64,000 nt of DNA from Pedobacter sp. MC2016-14 (GCF_020991475.1 NZ_JAJMPA010000001.1:496001-560000); one strand, 5' to 3'. Positions 27,598 through 37,906 are shown, numbered from the stretch's first letter. A program made the numbers and translations. The notes: a model not told the origin generated them from the letters alone.

Positions 27598-28715
27598 ATC
27601 AAGTTACAAACATCAGCACGGAAGATCCGGTTCTTTTAAAATCATTAATTGAGCGCTATCCCTATCACCAGCCTTTGCATTTAATGCTGGCAAAAGCCAC
27701 GATGGGAATGGAGGAAGCGCAAACAGCATTGGCTACCGCAGCTTTATATACCAACGGACAGTTGCTGCACAACATTGTTTTTGACAAGACTAAACACAGC
27801 GACAAAGAATTTAACATCATAGCCTATCCTGAAGCGGCTCCTGCAGAGAAAAAACCTGCTGAGGATATTTTTGAAGTTGAAGATGAAATAAAAGATACCA
27901 TACCAGAACAGGCACTTTTGAGTCCCGAAACTGATGAGCAGGAAGTTTTTGATGAAATTGGGGAGCTGTATTTATATCATACAGAAGAAAGCCTTACCAG
28001 TGTTGAAACTGAAAACACCGTTGAAGAAGTAGCTCAGGAAATGCCTGTGCCAACTGAAGCTGAAGATTTACGAATTGCCGCAGAAGAAGAGGAACTTGTA
28101 CTGGAGAACATTGTATCCAGCGACTTCTTTGCTTTTGAGCAAAAGCTGGACACAGAAATTAGCGAGCCCATTATCGAAGACAAAGAAGATGTTGTGGACG
28201 ATGCGCCTGTACAAGCGGCAGAAGAAAACAGGGTAAGTAATTATCATGACGATAAATTGCCTTACACCTTCTTATGGTGGCTTGCCAAAACAAGGAAAGA
28301 ATATCAAAGTTTTCAGCCTTATGTGACGGTGAAGAAGCAACCTTCTCATGACCTGCAGCAGCAATATGTAGAACACATCTTCCATATTCAAAGTCCATTC
28401 AATCCAGAGGAGATCTTAAATAATTCAGCACAGCTACCACATGCAGATCCGAAAGAAGTTGAGCTTATTGATACCTTTATCAAAAATGCACCTCAAATTG
28501 GTACGCTAAAGACAGAACAAATAGACAATGAGAACAAGGCGCGTAAGAGTGCTGAGGACCATAATGACGTAGTTTCTGAAACGCTGGCTAAAATCTATAT
28601 TGAACAAATGCTTTATCACAAGGCATTAGAGACTTATGAAAAATTAAGTTTGAAGTTTCCAGAAAAAAGCCGTTACTTTGCCGACCTTATCCAATCTATA
28701 AAAAAGAAGATTTAA
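27591..28715 (+). CDS. Acidic protein of unknown function between lptE and secG
   Basis: A 374-residue protein with no signal peptide or membrane segment. The N-terminal ~80 residues are helical and TPR-like (LLKSLIERYPYHQPLHLMLAK, AQTALATAALYTNG). A long, very acidic and probably disordered centre follows (residues ~85-215, rich in Glu, Asp and Pro). The C-terminus holds LPYTFLWWLAKTRKEYQSFQ and a final TPR-like hairpin, LAKIYIEQMLYHKALETYEKLSLKFP. I do not recognise a named family. It is wedged between lptE, whose stop it overlaps by seven bases, and secG, 14 bases downstream, suggesting a scaffold in envelope or export work; this is inference from context. Confidence 0.75.
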   Translation: MVNQVTNISTEDPVLLKSLIERYPYHQPLHLMLAKATMGMEEAQTALATAALYTNGQLLHNIVFDKTKHSDKEFNIIAYPEAAPAEKKPAEDIFEVEDEIKDTIPEQALLSPETDEQEVFDEIGELYLYHTEESLTSVETENTVEEVAQEMPVPTEAEDLRIAAEEEELVLENIVSSDFFAFEQKLDTEISEPIIEDKEDVVDDAPVQAAEENRVSNYHDDKLPYTFLWWLAKTRKEYQSFQPYVTVKKQPSHDLQQQYVEHIFHIQSPFNPEEILNNSAQLPHADPKEVELIDTFIKNAPQIGTLKTEQIDNENKARKSAEDHNDVVSETLAKIYIEQMLYHKALETYEKLSLKFPEKSRYFADLIQSIKKKI

Positions 28716-28729
28716 CACGATAACCCGAT

Positions 28730-29062
28730 ATGATATTTTTAACCATTTTACTCATCATTATTTGTGCCGCTTTAGGCCTGTTTGTTTTGATTCAAAATCC
28801 TAAAGGTGGCGGTCTTGCTACTGGTGGTGCAGGCAGTAATATGTTTGGCGTACAGCGTACAGGAGATGTATTAGAAAAAGGCACCTGGATTTTACTGGCC
28901 CTTGTTGTTGTGGTTACTTTATCCATCACTACCATGGCTAAAACAGGCGGAAGTAGCCAGGTTGACTCTAAAATTCAGGAGCAACTGGATAAAACACCTA
29001 CTCCATCACCTATAGGCGGTTTGCCAGCTCCATCCGCTCCGGCAACTACACCTGTAAAATAA
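28730..29062 (+). CDS. secG: Preprotein translocase subunit SecG
   Basis: SecG is the small accessory subunit of the SecYEG channel. The 110-residue protein has two membrane helices (MIFLTILLIIICAALGLFVLIQ and GTWILLALVVVVTLSITTMA) around the family loop NPKGGGLATGGAGSNMFGVQRTGDVLEK. A Pro/Thr/Ser-rich tail (TPTPSPIGGLPAPSAPATTP) follows, as is common in this phylum. It closes the miaB-activator-lptE-unknown-secG run and is followed by a strong terminator. Confidence 0.95.
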   Translation: MIFLTILLIIICAALGLFVLIQNPKGGGLATGGAGSNMFGVQRTGDVLEKGTWILLALVVVVTLSITTMAKTGGSSQVDSKIQEQLDKTPTPSPIGGLPAPSAPATTPVK

Positions 29063-29082
29063 GCGTAGCGATTAAAAAATTG

Positions 29083-29115
29083 AAAAGCCCGTTAGGAGAT
29101 CCTGACGGGCTTTTT
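29083..29115 (+). terminator. Rho-independent terminator after secG
   Basis: AAAAGCCCGT and ACGGGCTTTTT form a long GC-rich stem extended inward by AGGA/TCCT, followed by a T-run. It separates the secG operon from groES. Confidence 0.85.
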
Positions 29116-29164
29116 CTGTATCTGACACTCTGACACCTTAAACTCTTGCATAAAAAGCGATTGC

Positions 29165-29205
29165 TGACAGGCTGTGTAAATTTGTCAAGCCAAAATCTTC
29201 TTGGC
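29165..29205. promoter_or_regulatory. Nested inverted repeats upstream of groES
   Basis: TGACA (29165-29169) pairs with TGTCA (29183-29187), directly followed by GCCAA (29189-29193) with TTGGC (29201-29205). They lie 80-120 bases ahead of groES. A CIRCE element is not present. A role in heat-shock control is possible but not shown. Confidence 0.3.
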
Positions 29206-29227
29206 ATAGAAACTGATGTGCCAGATG

Positions 29228-29248
29228 TGTTATAAGATGCTTATAACA
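29228..29248. promoter_or_regulatory. 9-bp palindrome upstream of groES
   Basis: TGTTATAAG (29228-29236) and CTTATAACA (29240-29248) are perfect arms around ATG, ending 35 bases before the groES start. The AT-rich 21-base palindrome is operator-like rather than terminator-like. It could also be part of the promoter, because TATAA is embedded in both arms. Confidence 0.5.
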
Positions 29249-29283
29249 GAAACCTTAAAAAAAAATATAATTAAAAATAAGTT

Positions 29284-29577
29284 ATGTCTTTAAACATTAA
29301 ACCCATTGCAGACAGAGTAGTTGTTGAAGCTGCTCCTGCCGAAGAAAAAACAGCTTCGGGTATCTATATCCCTGACACAGCAAAAGAAAAACCTCAGCAA
29401 GGAACAATCGTTGCCGTTGGTCCTGGAAAATATGCTGAATTAACAGGTAACCTGGTTCCATTGAACGTAAAAGTTGGCGATGTTGTTTTATACGGCAAAT
29501 ACGGTGGTACTGAGATTACTTACGAAGGCAAAGAATATTTGATCATGCGCGAGTCTGACTTGTACGCAGTATTGTAA
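29284..29577 (+). CDS. groS: Co-chaperonin GroES
   Basis: GroES caps the GroEL folding chamber. The 97-residue protein shows [20 protein letters not shown], the mobile loop [20 protein letters not shown] and the closing [14 protein letters not shown]. It precedes groEL by 51 bases, the standard arrangement. The upstream region holds a 9-bp palindrome and other inverted repeats but no CIRCE box. Confidence 0.98.
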   Translation: MSLNIKPIADRVVVEAAPAEEKTASGIYIPDTAKEKPQQGTIVAVGPGKYAELTGNLVPLNVKVGDVVLYGKYGGTEITYEGKEYLIMRESDLYAVL

Positions 29578-29628
29578 TTGGTTGTTTAACCAGCTTTAAA
29601 AACTCAATAATATTAAATCACACTAGAA

Positions 29629-31263
29629 ATGTCAAAACAAGTAAAATATAATGTAGAAGCCCGCGATGCCCTGAAAAAAGGTGTTGATATTTTGGCTAAT
29701 GCTGTAAAAGTAACTTTAGGTCCTAAAGGACGTAATGTAATTATCGATAAAAAATTCGGTTCACCTTCTATCACTAAAGATGGTGTTTCTGTTGCCAAAG
29801 AAATTGACCTGAAAGATCCTATCGAAAACATGGGTGCACAGATGGTAAAAGAAGTGGCTTCTAAAACTGCGGATATTGCTGGTGACGGAACAACTACGGC
29901 TACAGTATTGGCTCAGGCTATTGTAACTGCAGGTATTAAAAACGTAGCTGCTGGTGCAAACCCAATGGATTTGAAACGTGGTATTGACAAAGCGGTTACT
30001 GCAGTTGTTGAAAACCTGAAAAAACAGTCTCAAACTGTTGGCGAAGACAACAACAAAATCAAACAAGTTGCCTCTATCTCTGCAAACAATGATGAGGTAA
30101 TTGGTTCACTGATTGCTGAAGCAATGGCTAAAGTAGGTAAAGATGGCGTGATCACTGTTGAAGAAGCAAAAGGAACTGAAACTGAAGTAAAAACAGTTGA
30201 AGGTATGCAATTTGACCGTGGTTATTTGTCTCCATACTTTGTAACCAATGCGGATAAAATGGAAGCGGAATTAGAAAATCCTTACATTTTAATTTACGAT
30301 AAAAAAATCAGCAACATGAAAGAATTGTTGCCGATTTTAGAGAAACAGGTTCAAACAGGCAAACCATTATTGATCATTGCTGAAGATTTAGATGGTGAAG
30401 CATTAGCTACTTTAGTAGTTAATAAAATCCGTGGCTCACTGAAAGTGGTAGCTGTTAAAGCGCCTGGATTTGGTGACCGCAGAAAAGCGATGCTGGAAGA
30501 TTTAGCAATTTTAACTGGTGGTACTGTAATCTCTGAAGAAAGAGGTTATAAACTTGAAAATGCTGACCTTACTTACCTTGGTACTGCTGAGAAAGTTGTT
30601 GTTGATAAAGATAACACTACCGTAATCAATGGTGCTGGTCAGTCTGAAGACATCAAAAACCGTGTTAACCAGATCAAATCTCAAATAGAAACCACCACAT
30701 CTGATTACGATAAAGAAAAATTACAAGAGCGTTTAGCTAAATTAGCTGGCGGTGTTGCTGTTCTTTACGTAGGTGCTGCTTCTGAAGTAGAAATGAAAGA
30801 GAAAAAAGACCGTGTTGATGATGCATTACATGCAACACGCGCTGCGGTTGAAGAAGGTATTGTTGCTGGTGGTGGTGTAGCTTTTATCCGTGCTATTGAA
30901 GCATTAGACGGAATGAAAGGCATCAATGACGATGAAACTACTGGTATCCAGATTATCCGTCGTGCTATTGAGGAGCCGCTTCGCCAGATTTGTGAAAACG
31001 CTGGAATTGAAGGTTCTATTGTAGTACAGAAGGTTAAAGAAGGAACAGCAGATTTCGGTTACAATGCCCGTACTGATGTTTATGAAAACCTAATTTCTGC
31101 AGGTGTTATTGATCCAACCAAAGTTGGACGTGTAGCTTTAGAAAATGCGGCTTCAATTGCGGCTATGTTGTTGACAACAGAAGTTGTATTGGCCGATGAT
31201 CCTGAAGAAAATGCGCCTGCTATGCCACCAATGGGTGGTGGTGGTATGGGTGGAATGATGTAA
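29629..31263 (+). CDS. groL: Chaperonin GroEL
   Basis: The 60-kDa chaperonin that folds proteins inside a double ring using ATP. The 544-residue sequence has the ATP-binding motifs [13 protein letters not shown] and [13 protein letters not shown], with intact catalytic DGTT. Other landmarks are [56 protein letters not shown] and the Gly/Met tail ending GGMGGMM. It is the only groEL in the window. A strong terminator starts 20 bases after the stop. Confidence 0.99.
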   Translation: MSKQVKYNVEARDALKKGVDILANAVKVTLGPKGRNVIIDKKFGSPSITKDGVSVAKEIDLKDPIENMGAQMVKEVASKTADIAGDGTTTATVLAQAIVTAGIKNVAAGANPMDLKRGIDKAVTAVVENLKKQSQTVGEDNNKIKQVASISANNDEVIGSLIAEAMAKVGKDGVITVEEAKGTETEVKTVEGMQFDRGYLSPYFVTNADKMEAELENPYILIYDKKISNMKELLPILEKQVQTGKPLLIIAEDLDGEALATLVVNKIRGSLKVVAVKAPGFGDRRKAMLEDLAILTGGTVISEERGYKLENADLTYLGTAEKVVVDKDNTTVINGAGQSEDIKNRVNQIKSQIETTTSDYDKEKLQERLAKLAGGVAVLYVGAASEVEMKEKKDRVDDALHATRAAVEEGIVAGGGVAFIRAIEALDGMKGINDDETTGIQIIRRAIEEPLRQICENAGIEGSIVVQKVKEGTADFGYNARTDVYENLISAGVIDPTKVGRVALENAASIAAMLLTTEVVLADDPEENAPAMPPMGGGGMGGMM

Positions 31264-31283
31264 ATCAACCCGTATAAAGCACT

Positions 31284-31316
31284 AAAAACCTGCCCGTTGC
31301 GGCAGGTTTTTTTTTT
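31284..31316 (+). terminator. Rho-independent terminator after groEL
   Basis: AAAACCTGCC and GGCAGGTTTT form a stem around a 6-base loop, followed by a run of ten T. It ends the groES-groEL operon. Confidence 0.9.
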
Positions 31317-31385
31317 GCCAAAACAAAACAGTTTCACATTTACAGTGTTCCGCTAGTAACCGATATATTCCCGGTATTCTGCCAA

Positions 31386-34300
31386 ATGAAGAAATTATTT
31401 GTCCTGGCTATACTATTAAGTATGCTGCTTACCTTTCAGGTAAGAGGACAGGTAACCTTTGGCACCGTGGATCCCGGTCCTTATGCAAATTCAAGCACCA
31501 TCTCTGTACCTATCACTGTAAGTAACACGACCTGTCTTGCCGCAAACAACACCTTTGAACTATGGCTATCTGCGCCTAATGGTAGCTTTACCACCGGCCA
31601 GCGCAGAATTGGAACGTTAAGCGGCTTTTTTTCTACCCATATTAATGGAAGCTTTGAGCTTGTAACAGCAGTGAGCAGTAATTATAAACTGCAGGTTAGA
31701 ACCACCAATCCTGCAAATGTTTACGAATACCCAGGCACCATCAATTTTGTAAGTGGAACTGGTCCTTTTGTGGGCGTAAATCCTTCTGCTCCAAGTCAGG
31801 TGTTATCCGCTGGTGCCGTTTTTGGCTGGTGCGGAAGTGCGGTAAGTGATAACAAATCCATGGATTTAGTCAACAACAGTTCTTCGCCTACTGTTCAAAA
31901 ACTGTTCTTAAAAAATGAAAAAACAGGTACAACACAAGAATATCCCCTTCTGGGCGATGGCACTTACGCCTTAACAGGCATAGACCAGACCTATTATACC
32001 GTTACCGTTACTGGAGAGCGACTGGTTAATGGAACAACTATCAAATCCAGCAAATCTTATTTGTTGTTAAATATCCAGTCCAAAATTAACATTCAATCCT
32101 TTGGTTCACCTTTTGGCTGTATAGATCCCAGGAGTACGCTTGGGGCAGATATCGCCTATAAAATTAATACAACAGGTGAAAGCGGGATTCAGGAAAACTA
32201 TCCAGGGACAACCTACAGAATAACCTGGGGGGATAACAAAACGGATATCATTACCCATTGTGCCCTTTTAAATAACGATGGCATCTTAAATCATACATAT
32301 CAGCAAACTTCTTGTGGCAGGCCCCCCATAAATCTTGGCAATGGCAATACCATTACCAACTCTTACAATGTGTCTGCAACATCCATCAATCCATTTTGCC
32401 AGAGTGCACCAGCTGCTGTAAGTATTTATCCCAAGATTTATACCATGCCGGTAGCCTTGATAGATCCTGTAACCATTAGGCCAGCATGTCTCAACACGCC
32501 AATTAATTTCACCAACAAATCTACCTCCGGAACAAATGCCGATTGTTCCCTATCAATGATTTATGAATGGTACATAGATGGTGTAAGAGTAAGTACAGCA
32601 CAATCTTACACCCATCCTGGATTTTCTACTCCCGGCATCCACACCATTAGGCTGGTCTCAAAAAACGACATCGACAACATTTGCCAGCCAAGTGAAGACT
32701 TTAGAGAGATTTGTATCCAGGCAGCACCGCAGCCCTCCTTTAATTTTATTGGTAATCCGGATATTACCGCCTGCGCCCCGGGAATGATTAAACCAACCAA
32801 CACCTCTATTATAGATGCCAATTGCAATCCAAATAATACATACCTGTGGACAGTTACAGGCGGCACGGTAACCTATACAGGAGGAACAAGTGCCAGCAGT
32901 GCTGAACCAGAATTCAACTTTAATAGCCCTGGAATTTATAAGGTAAAATTATCCGTGACTACTGCCTCTTGCGGAATGCGGAGTACCGAAGAGCAAACGA
33001 TAGTCATTAATGGCCCACCGGTAGCTACTTTAGCTCCAGATATTGAATTGTGTAACAAAGGAGTTTACAGTTTTAACCCGACGGCTACCTCTACAAAAAC
33101 CATATTGACCGGCACGCAACAGGATTTAGCAGACAGCTATACCTGGACAGTTACAGGAGGTAATTATGCTTTTACAGGTGGCACCAATGCAAATTCAAAA
33201 TATCCTGAGATAGAGTTTACGGAATATAACAGCTATACCGTAACCGTATTCCATAAAAACAATTGCGGTACCTCAACCGATAGTCAGGAATTAAAGTTTA
33301 CCGTAGCACCTGAGGTAACCGTTTCATCAAATCAGCCCATTTGTTTTACTGATCAGGTACAATTGAACGGCAGCGTTACCGGTACGGTAACAAGCACCGC
33401 CTGGATTGGCGGGAACGGCACATTTAATCCCAATAGAAATGTGCTGAACCCTATATATACCCCTACCCTTGCAGAACGTGAAGCCGGAATGCTTACCTTA
33501 ACCCTCAGGGTTACGACCTCTTTAGCAGAACCTTGTAATGTGATCAATAAAGACGTTAGCATCAACATTAAACCCAAAATTGCCATTACCAGTCCCAACA
33601 TGGTCAGTATTTGTACCGGAACGGCATTAAACTATTCCATAACATCCAGCGTAGTTGGAACTACCTACAGCTGGACCGCTACTGGCACTGCGAATGCCAG
33701 TGGCTATGCCAGCTCTGGTAGCGGCGACATGATTACTGAGATGCTAACCAATACAAATGCACTGAACAATGCTACCGTAACTTATGTAATTACCCCGGCC
33801 AATGATGGTTGTACTGGCGCTCCATTTACGCTTGTAGTTACCGTTACACCAAATCCGGTAGTAACCGTAACACCAGCAAACAGTACAATTTGTAACAATC
33901 AATCTACAGCCATTGCCTTAAGTGCTAACCTGAGCAATATCAGGTACACCTGGACAAGTACCATAACTGGCAGCATCACCGGGAACAGTACTGGAACACT
34001 ACCCACGGTGACCAGCGCAATTAATGACGTGCTTTTTAACAGTGGGACAACGGCAGGTACAGTAACCTATACCATCACCCCGATATCTGCAAATAATTGT
34101 ACTGGCACAGCAGTTAGTACTACCATTACCATAGTGCCCTCTGTAACGGTAGCGAATGCCGGGCTTGATGAAAGTATTTGTATTTCTTCTACCTACATCT
34201 TGAATGGAAACAACCCAACAGTAGGCACAGGAAAATGGACACTGATCTCCGGACAAAGTGGTATTACTTTTGGGGATGATATACAGTATAATACACAGGT

Positions 34301-36851
34301 AAGCGGATTGCAAGCCGGACAGTCTTATACCTTTAGGTGGACGATTAGCAGTGCTTTTGGCTGTACCGCTTCAGTTGATGATGTAACCATTACAGTAAGT
34401 CAGGCCAGTATAGGAGGCACTACCACAGGGGCCACTACCCTATGCGCCGGAAGTAATGCGGGCGTGATTGACCTGAGCGGACAAACCGGTGCTGTGATCA
34501 GCTGGGAAAGCTCTGTAGACAATGGTCTTACCTGGCAAAGTATTGCGGCAATGACCAGTAGTTATGCTTATAGCAACTTGACTGTGAGTACCCAATTTCG
34601 CGCGATTGTAAAAAGTGGAAACTGTGCGGCTGTACCTTCAACACCAACAACCATAACCATATTACCTGCTATTAGTAACAACAGCATTAACGATGCACAA
34701 ACAATTTGTACAGGTAACACACCTGTGGCTTTTACCGGAAGTGTACCTGCGGGAGCTGATGGCAATTTCATTTATCAATGGCAACGGAGTATGGATAATG
34801 GAATTACCTGGGTAAATATTGACGGGGCTACCGCCATTAACTTTGCCCCGCCTGCATTAAGCACTACTACGACCTACCGAAGATTGGTAAGCAGTGCACA
34901 ATGCGCCGGAGGGCTGCAAAGCATCAGTAACAATATTGTCATCACGGTGAACCCAGATGCGCGTGCTGAGTTTACTGCTTCAACTTACATCAGCTGCGCA
35001 CCTTTTACACTAGACGCCCAAAATATTACGGCAACTGCTTATCCAGACCGCAATGACACCTACACCTGGTACGCAAATGGGGTATCAATTGGCACAGGAG
35101 TAGCCTTCCCAGGATATACAATTACCGACAACAATAGAACCGTAAGTATTAAATTACAGGTAACCAGCAGTCTGGGTTGTGCTATTGCCGAACTCAGCCG
35201 TGATTTTACAACCCGCCAAAATATTGTAGCTTCCTTTACACCCAGTACAACTTCGGGCTGTGGCGCAACAACGGTAACTTTTACAAATACCACACCTGAT
35301 ATAGCAGGCGCAACCTATTCCTGGGATTTTGGTGACGGAAGTCCAGCGTCAACGCAAAGGAACCCAGCTCCTCATCCCTATCCTGCAGATCCTGCCGGAA
35401 ATGACCTTATTTACAAAGTTAAACTTACCGTAACTACCATTTGTGGAACCAGTACAACTCCAGAACAGAACATCAGCATTAAGGTAAAACCTGTGCCGCG
35501 TTTAACACCGGACAGAACCACTGGCTGCGCACCAATGCTGGTTACTTTTACCAACACTACGGCAGGAGAAACAAATACCTATGTGATTAACTTTGGGGAT
35601 GGCTCAGCTTTAAGAACTGTAACTACAAAAGATACCGTGCAACACACTTATTTTAACAATGGCACTACCAACCGCTCATTTATAGTGTCGATGTCGGCCA
35701 GCAATTCCTGCGGCGGCAATCCGGCGTCTAACCAGGCTACCATTTTAGTTTCCCCACAAACCATTAATGTGCAAATGGCTGTAGATGGCCCGGAACTGCA
35801 GGGCTGCGCACCGCACGTGGTAAATCTGCGCAACAACTCTTTTGGCGCTACCCAATATACTTATGATTTTGGGGATGGCAGCGAGGTCATTGGACCCACA
35901 TCACTTCCTCCACCACCACATACTTACACCAGCGGGGGTAATTATACCATTACAGTTACAGCCTTTAATTCCTGTACACCTACCGGTATTTCCAAAACGC
36001 TGGGCGTTACCGTATATGCGCAGCCAAATGTTGCTTTTGAACCGGATTTGACCAGTGGCTGCCCTGGTTTAACCGTTCGTTTTACCAACAACACTACAGG
36101 AGCGGCAGCTTACACCTGGGATTTTGGAGATGGTACACAATCTACACTGAGAAACCCACCTCCGCATGTGTATAGCGGTACACAAGAATTTTATACGGTA
36201 ACACTTACTGCGGTAAATAATCAAAATTGTCCTGCTGTACTTCAGCGTTCTCAGCTCATCCGCATACAGCCGGCCCCATTGGCACAGTTTAATGTGCTTC
36301 CTGGCACGGTCATCAACATCCCAAATTATACTTTCAATTTCCAGGATGAGAGTACCAATACCCCTACAAAATGGGAATGGGATTTTGGAGATGGCAGTGT
36401 AACCTCAGTCTTAAAAAACCCGGCGCATACGTATGCAGATACGGGAAGTTATCAGGTAAAATTAAAAGTGGAGAATGCTACAGGCTGCACAGCTACCGTT
36501 ACTAAAACTGTACGTATTACAGGTATACCCGGTTATGTTTTTGTGCCAAATTCCTTTATTCCTGCCAGTTCTACACCAGCTTTGAGGGAATTTAAAGCAA
36601 AAGGTTCTGGTATTTCATCCTGGAGAATGACTATATTTAACAAATGGGGCGAGGTACTTTGGGAGACCACCAAACTGGAAAATGGCCGCCCTGCCGAAGG
36701 CTGGGACGGAACCTTTAGGGGTACGCCAGTACAACAAGGCGTTTATTATTGGAAAATAGACGTACAAATGGAAAATGGCATTCCCTGGACAGGAATGAGT
36801 TTTAATGGTTCGGCACCCAAACGTACGGGCATAATTAATTTAATACGGTAA
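31386..36851 (+). CDS. Giant PKD-repeat surface protein with type IX secretion type-B C-terminal domain
   Basis: A 1,821-residue exported protein. A signal peptide (LFVLAILLSMLLTFQVRGQ) is followed by Thr/Asn/Ser-rich Ig-like and PKD domains. At least five carry the WDFGDGS-type PKD signature in the last third (YSWDFGDGSPAS, YVINFGDGSALR, YTYDFGDGSEVI, YTWDFGDGTQST, WEWDFGDGSVTS), and more divergent copies lie earlier. The last ~95 residues match the gliding-motility-associated, type-B sorting domain: PNSFIPASSTPALREFKAKG, WRMTIFNKWGEVLWETT, GWDGTFRGTPVQQGVYYWKI. Such proteins cross the outer membrane through the type IX system and stay at the surface. No catalytic domain is evident, so an adhesin role is inferred. 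Its stop overlaps the porP/sprF start. Confidence 0.9.
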   Translation: MKKLFVLAILLSMLLTFQVRGQVTFGTVDPGPYANSSTISVPITVSNTTCLAANNTFELWLSAPNGSFTTGQRRIGTLSGFFSTHINGSFELVTAVSSNYKLQVRTTNPANVYEYPGTINFVSGTGPFVGVNPSAPSQVLSAGAVFGWCGSAVSDNKSMDLVNNSSSPTVQKLFLKNEKTGTTQEYPLLGDGTYALTGIDQTYYTVTVTGERLVNGTTIKSSKSYLLLNIQSKINIQSFGSPFGCIDPRSTLGADIAYKINTTGESGIQENYPGTTYRITWGDNKTDIITHCALLNNDGILNHTYQQTSCGRPPINLGNGNTITNSYNVSATSINPFCQSAPAAVSIYPKIYTMPVALIDPVTIRPACLNTPINFTNKSTSGTNADCSLSMIYEWYIDGVRVSTAQSYTHPGFSTPGIHTIRLVSKNDIDNICQPSEDFREICIQAAPQPSFNFIGNPDITACAPGMIKPTNTSIIDANCNPNNTYLWTVTGGTVTYTGGTSASSAEPEFNFNSPGIYKVKLSVTTASCGMRSTEEQTIVINGPPVATLAPDIELCNKGVYSFNPTATSTKTILTGTQQDLADSYTWTVTGGNYAFTGGTNANSKYPEIEFTEYNSYTVTVFHKNNCGTSTDSQELKFTVAPEVTVSSNQPICFTDQVQLNGSVTGTVTSTAWIGGNGTFNPNRNVLNPIYTPTLAEREAGMLTLTLRVTTSLAEPCNVINKDVSINIKPKIAITSPNMVSICTGTALNYSITSSVVGTTYSWTATGTANASGYASSGSGDMITEMLTNTNALNNATVTYVITPANDGCTGAPFTLVVTVTPNPVVTVTPANSTICNNQSTAIALSANLSNIRYTWTSTITGSITGNSTGTLPTVTSAINDVLFNSGTTAGTVTYTITPISANNCTGTAVSTTITIVPSVTVANAGLDESICISSTYILNGNNPTVGTGKWTLISGQSGITFGDDIQYNTQVSGLQAGQSYTFRWTISSAFGCTASVDDVTITVSQASIGGTTTGATTLCAGSNAGVIDLSGQTGAVISWESSVDNGLTWQSIAAMTSSYAYSNLTVSTQFRAIVKSGNCAAVPSTPTTITILPAISNNSINDAQTICTGNTPVAFTGSVPAGADGNFIYQWQRSMDNGITWVNIDGATAINFAPPALSTTTTYRRLVSSAQCAGGLQSISNNIVITVNPDARAEFTASTYISCAPFTLDAQNITATAYPDRNDTYTWYANGVSIGTGVAFPGYTITDNNRTVSIKLQVTSSLGCAIAELSRDFTTRQNIVASFTPSTTSGCGATTVTFTNTTPDIAGATYSWDFGDGSPASTQRNPAPHPYPADPAGNDLIYKVKLTVTTICGTSTTPEQNISIKVKPVPRLTPDRTTGCAPMLVTFTNTTAGETNTYVINFGDGSALRTVTTKDTVQHTYFNNGTTNRSFIVSMSASNSCGGNPASNQATILVSPQTINVQMAVDGPELQGCAPHVVNLRNNSFGATQYTYDFGDGSEVIGPTSLPPPPHTYTSGGNYTITVTAFNSCTPTGISKTLGVTVYAQPNVAFEPDLTSGCPGLTVRFTNNTTGAAAYTWDFGDGTQSTLRNPPPHVYSGTQEFYTVTLTAVNNQNCPAVLQRSQLIRIQPAPLAQFNVLPGTVINIPNYTFNFQDESTNTPTKWEWDFGDGSVTSVLKNPAHTYADTGSYQVKLKVENATGCTATVTKTVRITGIPGYVFVPNSFIPASSTPALREFKAKGSGISSWRMTIFNKWGEVLWETTKLENGRPAEGWDGTFRGTPVQQGVYYWKIDVQMENGIPWTGMSFNGSAPKRTGIINLIR

Positions 36852-37903
36852 TGATGGGCGCCTTAAAAAGAGTTAAAAGATGGAGCTTCCCATCGATGAT
36901 GATAACCTGCCTGTTCCTGTTACAGGCCAGGGCGCAGGATCATATCTATTCACAATTTTTTAATGAGCCACTTTACCTTAACCCTTCGCTCACCGGCCAG
37001 TTTGAAGGCGACATCAGAATGAACCTCATTTACCGAAACCAATGGTCGGGCCTTGGAGAAAACCTCAACTATATGAGTGCCTCTGCCGACATCAACATCC
37101 CGAGTTTTGGCGGTGGGGTTGGACTTATTTTTAACCGCAGCAGTGAAGGTACAGCATACCTTGTAAAAAATAACATTGCAGCAACCTATTCATATAGTGT
37201 GGGGAATGATGATTTTGTAACATCATTCGGGGTTCAGGCAGGTATGACCAACCGCAATATAGACTGGAATAAACTTATTTTTGCTGATCAGATAGACCCA
37301 CGATTAGGCTACATTCCGGGAAGCATTTCTGTAGCGGAAAATCCAAATTTAAGCAGCAAATATTTCTTCGATGCCGCAGCTGGCATCAATATGGTATACA
37401 GATCATTTATGATTGGTGCTTCGGTATACCATATCAATAAACCAAACGAATCATTTAGTGGTGCAGAAGCCAAACTACCCATGCGCATTACCACCAATGC
37501 CAGTTATCGCATCCCTTTAAGCTACAACAGTTATGGCTACGGTAATGATGATGACGGTCCCTACCTAATACCTTCCGTAGTTTATTACCGCCAGGACCAA
37601 TATCACTCTGTGAGTGCCGGACTGCAATTTAAATACCGTGGGGTTAACACCGGGTTATGGTATCGGACTGCGGGACAAAATACTCCTGATGCCATTGTCC
37701 TTTCTGTAATCTTTGACCTTTTTGGCGGCAGCAGGAGCGGAGAAAAACTACGCTTAGGCTTAAGTCACGATGCCACTACCTCTAAATTAAACTATACCAA
37801 TACAAGCGGCACAACAGAAGCGAGCATAGGCTACCAAAAGTTCTTTAGAAATAGTGATAACTATGAAAAATTTAATGGGCTGCGGTGTTATCATTTCTAT
37901 TAA
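36851..37903 (+). CDS. PorP/SprF-family type IX secretion outer-membrane protein
   Basis: A 350-residue outer-membrane beta-barrel of the PorP/SprF family. Such proteins tether or help export a specific type-B CTD substrate encoded next door, as SprF does for SprB. A signal segment (MMITCLFLLQARAQ) precedes the family opening DHIYSQFFNEPLYLNPSLTG, then RMNLIYRNQWSGLGENLNYMS, repeated aromatic-terminated strands and the closing EASIGYQKFF. The ATG (36851) overlaps the stop of the giant PKD gene, and a second ATG follows immediately. This tight coupling supports a dedicated partner for that protein. Confidence 0.92.
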   Translation: MMGALKRVKRWSFPSMMITCLFLLQARAQDHIYSQFFNEPLYLNPSLTGQFEGDIRMNLIYRNQWSGLGENLNYMSASADINIPSFGGGVGLIFNRSSEGTAYLVKNNIAATYSYSVGNDDFVTSFGVQAGMTNRNIDWNKLIFADQIDPRLGYIPGSISVAENPNLSSKYFFDAAAGINMVYRSFMIGASVYHINKPNESFSGAEAKLPMRITTNASYRIPLSYNSYGYGNDDDGPYLIPSVVYYRQDQYHSVSAGLQFKYRGVNTGLWYRTAGQNTPDAIVLSVIFDLFGGSRSGEKLRLGLSHDATTSKLNYTNTSGTTEASIGYQKFFRNSDNYEKFNGLRCYHFY

Positions 37904-37906
37904 TTG

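Noticed and set aside
29063-29283. CIRCE operator before groES
   Set aside because: I looked for TTAGCACTC with its 9-base-spaced inverted copy and did not find it; only other palindromes are present.
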